Assembly: GCF_017114945.1 (NCBI RefSeq)
Contig: NZ_JABXKQ010000128.1
Span: forward strand, 1 to 54,605
Reading direction: 5' to 3'
DNA length: 54,605 nt
Source of the DNA: Nostoc sp. JL34
GTDB lineage: Bacteria > Cyanobacteriota > Cyanobacteriia > Cyanobacteriales > Nostocaceae
Shown here piece after piece: positions 45,765 to 53,289 of this stretch (position 1 is its first letter; the number at the start of each line of letters is the position of its first letter). A program made the position numbers and the translations under genes. The notes under the pieces are model-generated. The model searched no databases. It was not told the DNA's origin and worked only from the letters and a program-made list of their open reading frames with translations.

Positions 45765-47218
45765 AATACTCTCCCTGGCTCTCGGCACTGTGCTGCTATT
45801 TGGTAAAGTCCAATAGGTACATAATCCACAAATCGGCAAAGTCTTTTAGCAAACTCTAATTCCTTTTCAACGCTATCTTTTCCCAGCAGGGTTGTTAATA
45901 ATTCTAAGGCTGCATCTGGTGACAATTCACCTAACGGCAGTGATGGATATGTTAACCCTGTGTTTTGACGAGTGGTAATTAACACCTTAAATCGAGAACC
46001 TTGGAGTGGTAGATAGGATTGAATTTGCTTCCAGTCTTTGACATCATCAAAGACTAATAAAACTTTGCCATCTTGCCAGTTATCCCAGCAATAGAAAACT
46101 CTACCCGCAGGGCTGAATTGTTGAAGAGATTCAAAAATCTTGAAATCAAAAAACTTTTTGGAGATACCAAACTCTAATAGCTGGGTTCCCAAATCAGTTT
46201 CTTGGGGATTTAACCAACAACACCCGCCAGAATAATCTCCCAAATATTGCTCTGAGTATTGAATAGCTAACTCTGTTTTACCCACGCCACCTTGCCCAGT
46301 CACATCGGTAATAGCCACAACATCATTTGCTTGCAGCTTCTGATGCAATTCTTCTATTTGCTCATCCCTCCCAACAAACTTACGAGCTTGACTCTGTGGG
46401 ATATTATGCGGAATATCAAACGGGTTGAAATGAGATTTTTCAATATCTCCATCCCAACTGCGAGAATAAAAATAAGTCGGCAGTTGTTTTTTATCTAAAC
46501 TGGTAAATCGTTGCTTAACTGCCTCAGTAACTTCCTTCATATTCGGGGGAAAATTCCCATTAGCTGCGGCTAAAGCCTCCCGCACTGCTTGAGAAAAGTA
46601 TCCTGTTTTATTTTCAGAATTTACCTTTGCTGTCTCTCCTTCCCGCGTAGCCAGTAAAACAAATTGTTGACTATCTTTCCTTGGCTGTCCACTAAAAAAA
46701 GTTTTCCCAGGTAATTCACCTGATTGGCCTCGTAGCAATAAAGGAAAATTAGCACAGGTATCAACAATACAAATATGATTACGAATCTGAAATTTATCTG
46801 AAGCCAAATAAACTAATAAAGAATTAAAATTTAAGTTCTGGTAATTCCGTTCATTCGCATCGGCACAAAACAACCTCCGCTCTCGTTCTGAGGTAATCCA
46901 ACCATGTCCCGCCCAAAAAATGTAGAGTAAATCCCCCGACTTTGGGGATAAAAAGTTAGTCACAATGTCGGAGATATTTTGCTCTGTTGCCTTCTCTACA
47001 GTTAACCCACATTCCCCAATTAACTGATGATTTTCTTCCAGTGCTGATAAACATAACCGGATATTCTCCTTCGGTACACCGTGCTGATGCAGCCAATGAG
47101 CAAATTTCAGCGCGTCATCGGCTGGCCCTCCACCTGGCACGTTCCAAGCGGTTTCGTGGTACTTTTCAATACCCACAATTAACCCAAATGTCCGCTCAGG
47201 TTTAGCCATCAACTGCAT
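45758..47218 (-). CDS. N-terminal part of caspase/NB-ARC/TPR protein
   Basis: This 486-codon frame encodes a caspase-like protease and a STAND ATPase. The caspase domain starts at RTFGLIVGIEKYHETAWNVP, with catalytic His105 in FWAGHGW and Cys155 in CIVDTCANF. The NB-ARC domain starts near FVGRDEQIEELHQKL, with Walker A Lys314 in TGQGGVGKTELA, Walker B VLLVFDDV, sensor VLITTRQN and the GL motif VPIGLYQI. It then ends early (CREPGRVLC) where the frame shifts to the TPR part. Such proteins are predicted conflict or programmed-cell-death modules: ligand binding by the TPRs would assemble the ATPase and activate the caspase. The start may be Met1 or Met4 (MAKPERTF). The hydrolase gene lies upstream on the same strand. 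Confidence 0.9.
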   Translation of the reverse strand: MQLMAKPERTFGLIVGIEKYHETAWNVPGGGPADDALKFAHWLHQHGVPKENIRLCLSALEENHQLIGECGLTVEKATEQNISDIVTNFLSPKSGDLLYIFWAGHGWITSERERRLFCADANERNYQNLNFNSLLVYLASDKFQIRNHICIVDTCANFPLLLRGQSGELPGKTFFSGQPRKDSQQFVLLATREGETAKVNSENKTGYFSQAVREALAAANGNFPPNMKEVTEAVKQRFTSLDKKQLPTYFYSRSWDGDIEKSHFNPFDIPHNIPQSQARKFVGRDEQIEELHQKLQANDVVAITDVTGQGGVGKTELAIQYSEQYLGDYSGGCCWLNPQETDLGTQLLEFGISKKFFDFKIFESLQQFSPAGRVFYCWDNWQDGKVLLVFDDVKDWKQIQSYLPLQGSRFKVLITTRQNTGLTYPSLPLGELSPDAALELLTTLLGKDSVEKELEFAKRLCRFVDYVPIGLYQIAAQCREPGRVLC

Positions 47219-47266
47219 GATGTTGCACCAAGCCCCAGCGAATGGAATTCGCGGCTACATAAACAA

Positions 47267-47305
47267 AGTCCGCCTTTCCTTCGGAACGCTACGCGAACGC
47301 GGACT
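47267..47305. repeat. Dispersed palindromic repeat AGTCCGC...GCGGACT
   Basis: AGTCCGC and GCGGACT bracket a 25-base GC-rich core containing CTACGCGAACGCG. It is a common Nostoc-type dispersed repeat and lies in the gap between the hydrolase and caspase genes. Confidence 0.65.
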
Positions 47306-47325
47306 AATAGAAAATTAAGGCTTTC

Positions 47326-47372
47326 AAACCCGCGTAGGCGGGTTTTGTCTGTATAGACGCGGTTTCTAACCG
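47326..47372. repeat. Two adjacent hairpins between hydrolase and caspase genes
   Basis: AAACCCGC and GCGGGTTT (47326-47345) form an 8-bp stem with a 4-base loop followed by TTGTCTGT on the plus strand. GCGGTTTCTAACCGC at 47359-47373 forms a second short stem. They may attenuate read-through from the hydrolase gene into the caspase gene; the first could serve as a plus-strand terminator but no plus-strand gene precedes it. Confidence 0.5.
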
Positions 47373-47426
47373 CCGATTTCTGCCTTTTGGAAGAGGGGTT
47401 TTCTAGATTCCGTAAAAAGTAAACCA

Positions 47427-48602
47427 TTATGGCAACCTCGAAATAATTGCCTCCCAGGTTTTGGTATTTGTCCAATAAGCACCGTGGGAACGGGGAAATG
47501 GTTGTCTGCTATCCACTCGCACATCCTGCACTCTATCAGGAAAAATTCTATTACCCACGTAACTAAGAAAATCCCGTAAATCGTAGATATTCAACCATTG
47601 CGGGAAATGCTCTGGCAATAACTGCCCATATTCTAAGCTGTAGAGGGCGTTAATCTCATACAAAAATGGTGCTTGGGAACCAACTGTTACCAATAATTCC
47701 ACCTGAGACAACTGCTGCTGCACTAGCAAATCTACACAAGCGATACCTCCCAAACTATGGGCGATTAAAACCACTGGCGGTTCTGCTTGTTCTATTTGTT
47801 GCTGGATAAACGCCCTAATTTTTTCACCCCGCGTCTGATACAACAAAATATCACCAGGCATAGGCGAAATTTTATCAGTTAACTCAAGGCGGTTTCCTCT
47901 GACATAATTTGTTCCGCCGTACTGTGCTAGTTCAATAAATGGCTTTAATAACCAGCCACCCAATCCTAACTCCGCCTCTGTCAAAGCCAGAGTCAGCAAT
48001 TCCACAACTTTATCCCGCAATTGGGCATCGGTGAGTATGGGGGGAAATTTTTCTTGCTGTTGGCTAATAAACATTGCTTGAGCCACAACTGCTCTAGCTA
48101 TTGGTTCATAATATTCACTCAATTCAGATTCGGAAACTGTGAGCAATGCCCGTTCATACGGTTCGCTGTGGATAACCGCCTCTCGTGCTGGCTCAAATAC
48201 CTCTGCAATTCCCGCCTCTTGCAACTTAGCTTGCAGTTGAGATCCCGGAGTGAGACTGGCTACACGAGATTGTAAAACATCCCCTGGTTCTTCCCCAAAG
48301 GGATTTCCTGACTCAATCGGTTTCAAAGACAACAGCCGCAATTCATACAGAGGATCGCGGTATAATTGCCCCCACAATACAATATCTGCGTCTTCTTCTC
48401 CTTGAGATAAAGCCAGTGTTGCATCATCCAAAGGTACTGATGCCCGATTATCATTGAATTTTGCACCTAATACACCCCAAAGGCAGGGAGAAACTTTGAT
48501 ATCAGGACGTTGGGCGTGAATCTTTTGCTCAATTATCTGAAAAGTTTCGTTGTATTCTAGTTCCCTAATGCCTGTGCCATGTACAAATATTACAGTAGTC
48601 AT
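47427..48602 (-). CDS. Alpha/beta hydrolase next to the caspase gene
   Basis: This 391-residue protein has an N-terminal VIFVHGTGIRE oxyanion-loop region and the nucleophile elbow VVLIAHSLGGIACVDLL with Ser, as in lipase/esterase-type alpha/beta hydrolases. A long insert of about 150 residues lies between them. No signal peptide is seen. ATG at 48600-48602 (MTTVIFVHGTG) is preferred to the upstream extension to 48650. It lies upstream of the caspase/NB-ARC gene on the same strand with a 208-base gap full of repeats. I infer a joint role, possibly as lipase effector, but it could be independent. Confidence 0.85.
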   Translation of the reverse strand: MTTVIFVHGTGIRELEYNETFQIIEQKIHAQRPDIKVSPCLWGVLGAKFNDNRASVPLDDATLALSQGEEDADIVLWGQLYRDPLYELRLLSLKPIESGNPFGEEPGDVLQSRVASLTPGSQLQAKLQEAGIAEVFEPAREAVIHSEPYERALLTVSESELSEYYEPIARAVVAQAMFISQQQEKFPPILTDAQLRDKVVELLTLALTEAELGLGGWLLKPFIELAQYGGTNYVRGNRLELTDKISPMPGDILLYQTRGEKIRAFIQQQIEQAEPPVVLIAHSLGGIACVDLLVQQQLSQVELLVTVGSQAPFLYEINALYSLEYGQLLPEHFPQWLNIYDLRDFLSYVGNRIFPDRVQDVRVDSRQPFPRSHGAYWTNTKTWEAIISRLP

Positions 48603-48732
48603 TGTGATATGGGTGGCTAGTGATGCCTGGGTTGGGCTATGCCTACACAAAGCTTTCCTCTGTATTATTCCTTACTACTTTCTCTGACACAAGTCGATTT
48701 CATTCAGTTGGTTTATAAAACTTACGCACAAG

Positions 48733-48803
48733 AGATCCCCCAACCCCCTTAAAAAGGGGGCTTTTATCGTTCCTCCCTTTTTAAGGGGGGTTAGGGGGGA
48801 TCT
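48733..48803. repeat. Long hairpin repeat (GATCCCCC...GGGGGATC)
   Basis: A 71-base imperfect inverted repeat: GATCCCCCAACCCCCTTA and its near-complement ending GGTTAGGGGGGATC, with internal AAAAAGGGGG and CCCTTTTTAAGG segments. This is a frequent cyanobacterial MITE-like hairpin. It lies downstream of the 144-residue gene. Confidence 0.8.
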
Positions 48804-48816
48804 AGGTTTCAGGTTT

Positions 48817-49251
48817 TCAATGCATAAGTCCTGGTTTATTAAAAACTTCTAAAATCTGTCGGCAAATCTGTTTGAGCTTATCCTCGATTTCACTAGAAGG
48901 CGAAGATGCGCCGACAACACTCCAGTTTTCTACCGTAGAAAGTCGCCACGCTTCACCTCGATGATCGAATCCAGCTACCTCCACGCCGATCGCACGGCGG
49001 GAATGATTGATGGGATCTTGATAAAATCGGATTTGAATTAAAATACTGCGACTTCGCCAAGATTTGCTGATACCAGGAAAGTGAAAGCCAATATCTATAG
49101 AATCTGGATCGACTAACTCCCTAGTTTCCGGGTCATTCTTCCAGGGTTTGAGATCGGATTTGGCATCAGGAAACTCGAATTTGAACAAATTAACCACCGT
49201 GGCAATGTTGCTGGCGAGTTCAAGGTTCGTTGCCTGTTCAGCTGCGTTCAC
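48817..49251 (-). CDS. Hypothetical 144-residue protein
   Basis: I do not recognise this protein. It is soluble, acidic at the start and rich in aromatic and charged residues: VVNLFKFEFPDAKSDLKPW, IDIGFHFPGISKSWRSRSI, AIGVEVAGFDHRGEAWRLS and a C-terminal helix EDKLKQICRQILEVF. The GTG start is supported by AGGAG about nine bases upstream, so the gene is probably real. It is the first minus-strand gene before the hydrolase and caspase genes, with 214 bases and a hairpin repeat in between. A link to that locus is only positional. Confidence 0.7.
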   Translation of the reverse strand: MNAAEQATNLELASNIATVVNLFKFEFPDAKSDLKPWKNDPETRELVDPDSIDIGFHFPGISKSWRSRSILIQIRFYQDPINHSRRAIGVEVAGFDHRGEAWRLSTVENWSVVGASSPSSEIEDKLKQICRQILEVFNKPGLMH

Positions 49252-49392
49252 TAAAAAACACTCCTATATTGCGTCGGCATCTTCGGGGATGTGAAGAGAG
49301 AAAAACCGCCAGAAGGCTTATATATATTGGTGTTTCAGCTTATCAAGACCTTTGAGATTTAGCAACTCTAAATCATATTTCCCTAACAATAT

Positions 49393-49549
49393 CAGTTAAC
49401 GTGAGTTCGACAAGTTTTATTTGACCTCTCCCCCAGCTCCTCTCCGACACGGAGAGGGGAGCAAAAAGCGGAATTTTTCCTTACTCCTCCTTTTCCGTTT
49501 CGGAGAGGGAGGCTGGGAGGGAGAGGTTCATCGAACTCACGTTCAGTTA
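49393..49549. mobile_element. Hairpin MITE with 13-bp perfect ends and CAGTTA duplication
   Basis: AACGTGAGTTCGA (49398-49410) and TCGAACTCACGTT (49531-49543) are perfect inverted ends of a 146-bp element. The inner arms are also complementary, built from CCTCTCCC/GGGAGAGG and CTCTCCG/CGGAGAG. CAGTTA flanks both sides (49393-49398 and 49544-49549) as a likely target duplication. There is no ORF, and its movement would need a transposase supplied in trans. The rest of 49252-49762 shows no gene and should hold the psbQ promoter. Confidence 0.75.
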
Positions 49550-49762
49550 CTAACAGAAGCCAAAAATCGCTTCTTGTTGGGACTGCCTAACACCTATTAA
49601 GTAATTGTACTTAAAAATTACTCCAAAGCAGACGGAACTCTGCTCTTTGGAGAAAATATCAAGATTTTCTGCAAAATCCTTGGCTGACAAGAACGATTGA
49701 CTGCGCTAGCGATCTAAAATGACACTGTTAATCGGTAAACCAAAAGCAATTAAGTTGAATAT

Positions 49763-50224
49763 ATGGTGCGTCAACGCTCGATTTTTTCATTTTTCCTAGT
49801 ACTATTGGCCACATTCCTGATTAGTTGTGGTGGCCCTGGTGTTGCGGTGGCACCTCCGACTTACACAGCAGTACAACTTGAAAAAATTCAGGCTTATGTT
49901 CCTGAAATTCAGGCTGTGCGCGATCGCTCAGAAGAATTGACAACTCTAATAAAACAAGGTGATTGGATTAATGTGCGTAACTTTATACATGGGCCCATAA
50001 CAGAAGCAAAGCTGAATCTGACTTATGTCACTCCCAACCTTCTACCCAAAGACCAACCCACAGCACGTCAAATAACGCGAGATTTTTTTAAAGACCTAGT
50101 TAAACTCGATAAAGCTACTAGTGCTGGCAATCCTCTAGTTGCCTTGAATCAATCCCAAGCTGCTTTCGCAGACATTGACAAATTCCTCGAACTGCTTCCT
50201 AAGACCAGCACAGGGGCAAGTTAA
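49763..50224 (+). CDS. psbQ: Photosystem II lipoprotein PsbQ (CyanoQ)
   Basis: This 153-residue protein is the cyanobacterial PsbQ, a lumenal lipoprotein that stabilises the oxygen-evolving complex of photosystem II. The N-terminus has a hydrophobic signal and a lipobox LISCGG, so the mature protein should be lipid-anchored. The body is the expected four-helix type: YTAVQLEKIQAYVPEIQAVR, GDWINVRNFIHGPITEAKL, ITRDFFKDLVKLDKA and FADIDKFLELLP. It is followed by an FAD oxidoreductase gene after 108 bases. Confidence 0.93.
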   Translation: MVRQRSIFSFFLVLLATFLISCGGPGVAVAPPTYTAVQLEKIQAYVPEIQAVRDRSEELTTLIKQGDWINVRNFIHGPITEAKLNLTYVTPNLLPKDQPTARQITRDFFKDLVKLDKATSAGNPLVALNQSQAAFADIDKFLELLPKTSTGAS

Positions 50225-50332
50225 GCGCAATGTAAGATGATCTAAGGGGATGATCGGGATGAGGGAGAGTAAAAATTGCTTCCCCTGTTCCCTCATCTCC
50301 CGCATCTCTCCCATCTTCGCTTCAAAACAGCA

Positions 50333-51445
50333 ATGAATCATGTAGTTATTATCGGTTGTGGTGTGGTTGGGGCTGCGATCGCTTACGAACTGAGTCTAGT
50401 AAAAGGGCTGAAAATTACAGTTTGCGATCGCCAATCACCAGCACAAGCTTCCACGGGCGCTGCACTTGGCGTTTTGATGGGCGCAATCAGCCAAAAAATC
50501 AAGGGTAAAGCTTGGCAGATGCGACAAACTAGCATCCAACGCTATGAAACCTTGATTCCTGAGTTAGCAGCTTTAACAGGTCGCAAAATTCCTTTTAATC
50601 GTCAGGGAATTCTCATGCTTTTGTCTGATTCTTCCCTAGAGGGGATGTCAGCATGGGAAAAGCTAGTAGAAGTTCGCCACTCTCAAGGCTGGGATTTAGA
50701 AATTTGGGACACAGCTAAACTTCAGAATATTTGTCCTCAAATTAATAACGAAAAAATTACTGGCGTTGTCTATTCTCCCCAAGACCGCCAGCTCGATCCA
50801 ACTGCCCTCACCTTAGGTTTAGTTGAGGCTGCCCAGCAAAATGGTGTAATTTTCAAATTTGGCGTGACTGTTTTGGATGCCCCAACCTCAATACCTGAAT
50901 TTTGCAATCAACTTGAGACTACAGAAGGAAAAATAACCGCAGATTGGTTTGTAATTGCAGCAGGATTAGGTTCAACACCACTAACAGCAAAATTAAATCA
51001 GATAATTGATATCCGCCCCGTACTTGGGCAAGCCTTGCAAATGCGTGTGGGGCATCCATTAGGCAATCCCGACTTCCAGCCAGCGATAACGGGTAATGAT
51101 GTTCATATTGTTCCTGTGGGCGGTGGAGATTATTGGGTAGGCGCAACAGTGGAATTTCCCAGCAATGGCGATGAGATACCGCCAAATCAAGAACTGCTGG
51201 AATCTGTTAGAGAACAAGCGATCGCATTTTGTCCAGAATTAGCCACAGCAAGCATTCTTCGCACTTGGTCAGGGCTACGTCCCCGCCCTGAAGGACGCCC
51301 AGCCCCAGTTATTGGTAAGCTGCCAGGGTTTAGTAACGTCCTCTTAGCTACCGGACACTATCGCAACGGCGTTTTACTAGCACCCGCTACAGCTTATGCG
51401 ATTCGTGAGATGATTATTTCTCAGGGGTTGGGGACTGGGGACTAG
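50333..51445 (+). CDS. FAD-dependent amine/amino-acid oxidase family protein (ThiO/DadA-like)
   Basis: This 370-residue flavoprotein has a Rossmann FAD site at the N-terminus (HVVIIGCGVVGAAIAYELS) and the DAO-family pattern: ASTGAALGVLMGAI, DPTALTLGLVEAA, DWFVIAAGLGS, and the C-terminal WSGLRPRPEGRPAPVIG and GHYRNGVLLAPATAYAI. It is closest to glycine oxidase ThiO-type proteins that oxidise small amines; the substrate is not certain. ATG at 50333 (MNHVVIIG) is preferred to 50276, whose extension translates repeat-like sequence. The stop codon TAG lies inside an STRR heptamer array, so the last residues (GLGTGD) are repeat-encoded. Confidence 0.9.
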   Translation: MNHVVIIGCGVVGAAIAYELSLVKGLKITVCDRQSPAQASTGAALGVLMGAISQKIKGKAWQMRQTSIQRYETLIPELAALTGRKIPFNRQGILMLLSDSSLEGMSAWEKLVEVRHSQGWDLEIWDTAKLQNICPQINNEKITGVVYSPQDRQLDPTALTLGLVEAAQQNGVIFKFGVTVLDAPTSIPEFCNQLETTEGKITADWFVIAAGLGSTPLTAKLNQIIDIRPVLGQALQMRVGHPLGNPDFQPAITGNDVHIVPVGGGDYWVGATVEFPSNGDEIPPNQELLESVREQAIAFCPELATASILRTWSGLRPRPEGRPAPVIGKLPGFSNVLLATGHYRNGVLLAPATAYAIREMIISQGLGTGD

Positions 51446-51485
51446 GGACTGGGGACTAGGGACTGGGGACTAGGGACTGGGGACT
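51430..51485 (+). repeat. STRR heptamer array (GGGGACT/AGGGACT)8
   Basis: Eight perfect units alternate mainly between GGGGACT and AGGGACT. The first two overlap the end of the FAD oxidoreductase gene, and its stop codon is at 51443-51445. Confidence 0.9.
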
Positions 51486-51503
51486 GAATTCTTCTTATCA
51501 ATA

Positions 51504-51552
51504 CCCAGTACCCAATCCCCAGTACCCAGTCCCCAATCCCCAATCCCCAATA
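51504..51552 (+). repeat. STRR heptamer array (CCCAGTA/CCCAATC)7
   Basis: Seven units of CCCAGTA, CCCAGTC, CCCAATC or CCCAATA. They are the reverse-complement family of the array 18 bases upstream, so the two arrays could pair as a long imperfect stem. Confidence 0.85.
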
Positions 51553-51564
51553 TAGGAAAATAAC

Positions 51565-52416
51565 GTGTCAATAACAGAACATAAAATCAATGTAGATTCA
51601 CTGGAATGGTTTTATCGGGAATCTTTACCAATCGGCAGAAGTGACTTAGCGCCTGTGGTGTTGCTACATGGGTTAGTTTCACAAAGTTACAGTTGGCGTC
51701 ATATTATACCTGCGTTGGCGAATCAGGGGACAAGAGCGATCGCTCCAGATTGGATTGGTTACGGCTTTTCTGCCAAACCAGAAAAACGAGATTTTGCTTA
51801 CACCCCCGATGCTTTTATCACAGCGTTAGAAGGATTTATTAAAGCCCTAGAACTTGAACATTTTTCTTTAGTTGTCCAAGGTTTTTTAGGTTCTGTAGGT
51901 CTGCAATATGCTTTGCGTCATCCAGAACAAATTGCTAATTTAGCTATTTTAAATACACCAATTTCAACTGCTGCCAAATTACCCTGGAAAATTAAACAAA
52001 TGGGTTTACCTTTAGCAGGCGAAGTAATGACCCAAGACCCCTTGTTAGTCGATCGGACACTAGAAGGTGGAAGCCGTTATCGCATAGGAGATAAAGATTT
52101 AGATATTTATCGAAAACCATTTTTGACCGCTTCTACATCTGGTCGAAGTCTTTTAGCTAGTATTCGCAATCTACAGCTTGATTCAGCCATGACAGAAATA
52201 CAAACTGGCTTTAAAGAATGGCAACAACCAATTCTGATTCAATGGGGTATGATTGACCCTTGGCTACCTGTAGACATTGCCGAAAACTTTGCCAATTCTG
52301 TACCAAATACCGAATTAATAAAACTTAATAACGTTGGACATTATCCTCAAGAACACTACCATGAGGTGATTTTGCAAGACCTTTTACCCTTTGTACGTCG
52401 TAAAGATGCTCATTGA
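51565..52416 (+). CDS. Alpha/beta-fold hydrolase family protein lacking the usual nucleophile
   Basis: This 283-residue protein resembles haloalkane dehalogenase/epoxide hydrolase-type alpha/beta proteins: VVLLHGLVSQSYSWRHIIP, APDWIGYGFSAKPEKRDF, GMIDPWLPVDIAE (acid) and NNVGHYPQEHYHE (His). The nucleophile elbow reads LVVQGFLGSVGLQ, where related enzymes have Asp or Ser (VVQDWGG-like), and residue 106 is Gly. It may be a binding protein or a non-classical enzyme. The start is GTG at 51565 with AGGA upstream. It follows the paired heptamer arrays. Confidence 0.85.
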   Translation: MSITEHKINVDSLEWFYRESLPIGRSDLAPVVLLHGLVSQSYSWRHIIPALANQGTRAIAPDWIGYGFSAKPEKRDFAYTPDAFITALEGFIKALELEHFSLVVQGFLGSVGLQYALRHPEQIANLAILNTPISTAAKLPWKIKQMGLPLAGEVMTQDPLLVDRTLEGGSRYRIGDKDLDIYRKPFLTASTSGRSLLASIRNLQLDSAMTEIQTGFKEWQQPILIQWGMIDPWLPVDIAENFANSVPNTELIKLNNVGHYPQEHYHEVILQDLLPFVRRKDAH

Positions 52417-52614
52417 GAATATAGCTTTGGCAAAAATCGATATTATAAAAATTAACCCACAGATAAATATAGAGAAATCATAGATATTTATCTGTAGTGG
52501 AAAATAAATTTGGGATTTTTGCGAAATTTATAAATGTTATCCCCGCCTGCATTTGTGAACTTTTTATTACCATTAAAAATGTATCACAACCATAAGTAAA
52601 GGAGATTAGGATTG

Positions 52615-53196
52615 ATGGCTTATTCATGGTTTAAAGCCTTTCATATTGTCGGATTTGTAGTTTGGTTCGCTGGTTTATTCTACTTAGTACGTCTTTTTAT
52701 CTATCACGTTGAAGCGAACGTTGAACCTGAACCAGCAAGAACGATACTGAAAAATCAGTATCAAATTATGGAAAAGCGCCTTTACTCTATCATCACTAAC
52801 CCAGGAATGTTTGTGACGATCGCAATGGCTATCGGTTTAGTAAGCACTGAACCGGATATTTTAAAAGAGGGTTGGTTGCATATCAAACTGCTGTTTGTGG
52901 CTATTTTAATTGGCTATCATCATTACTGCGCTCGGCTGATGAAGAAATTAGCAGTAGATGAGTGTCGCTGGAGTGGTCAGCAATTACGGGCTTTAAATGA
53001 AGCGCCTACAGTTATGTTAGTAGCGATCGTCTTGCTGGCTGTGTTTAAAAATAATCTCCCTACAGATATCGCTGCTTGGGCTATTTTCGCCATGATTATT
53101 TTGATGGCAGTCACTATTCAACTTTATGCCAAAAAACGCAGGCTGGATAAAGAGAAATTGACGGCACAAATAGGGCAACCACAAGAACAAAGTTAG
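52615..53196 (+). CDS. hemJ: Protoporphyrinogen IX oxidase HemJ
   Basis: This 193-residue membrane protein is the HemJ-type protoporphyrinogen oxidase that makes protoporphyrin IX for haem and chlorophyll. It has four or five membrane helices and the conserved N-terminal WFKAFHIVGFVVWFAGLFY with His10, RLYSIITNPGM, and WLHIKLLFVAILIGYHHYC. ATG at 52615 is chosen, with AAAGGAGATTAGG upstream; an in-frame TTG precedes it by one codon. A strong hairpin follows the gene. Confidence 0.95.
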   Translation: MAYSWFKAFHIVGFVVWFAGLFYLVRLFIYHVEANVEPEPARTILKNQYQIMEKRLYSIITNPGMFVTIAMAIGLVSTEPDILKEGWLHIKLLFVAILIGYHHYCARLMKKLAVDECRWSGQQLRALNEAPTVMLVAIVLLAVFKNNLPTDIAAWAIFAMIILMAVTIQLYAKKRRLDKEKLTAQIGQPQEQS

Positions 53197-53202
53197 ACAA
53201 AC

Positions 53203-53228
53203 TAAGGTAGCACATCTGTGCTACCTTA
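53203..53228. terminator. Hairpin after hemJ
   Basis: TAAGGTAGCACA and TGTGCTACCTTA form a perfect 12-bp stem around two bases, starting six bases past the hemJ stop. No U-run follows. It lies between convergent genes and could act for both strands. Confidence 0.65.
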
Positions 53229-53289
53229 CTAAACGTTGCATCACAACAATAAATGCTATCAATTAACTATTACTTCATCCTGAAAACGT

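Noticed and set aside
47326..47345. Hairpin read as a true plus-strand terminator
   Set aside because: No plus-strand gene lies upstream and the T-tract is interrupted; kept only as a hairpin repeat.
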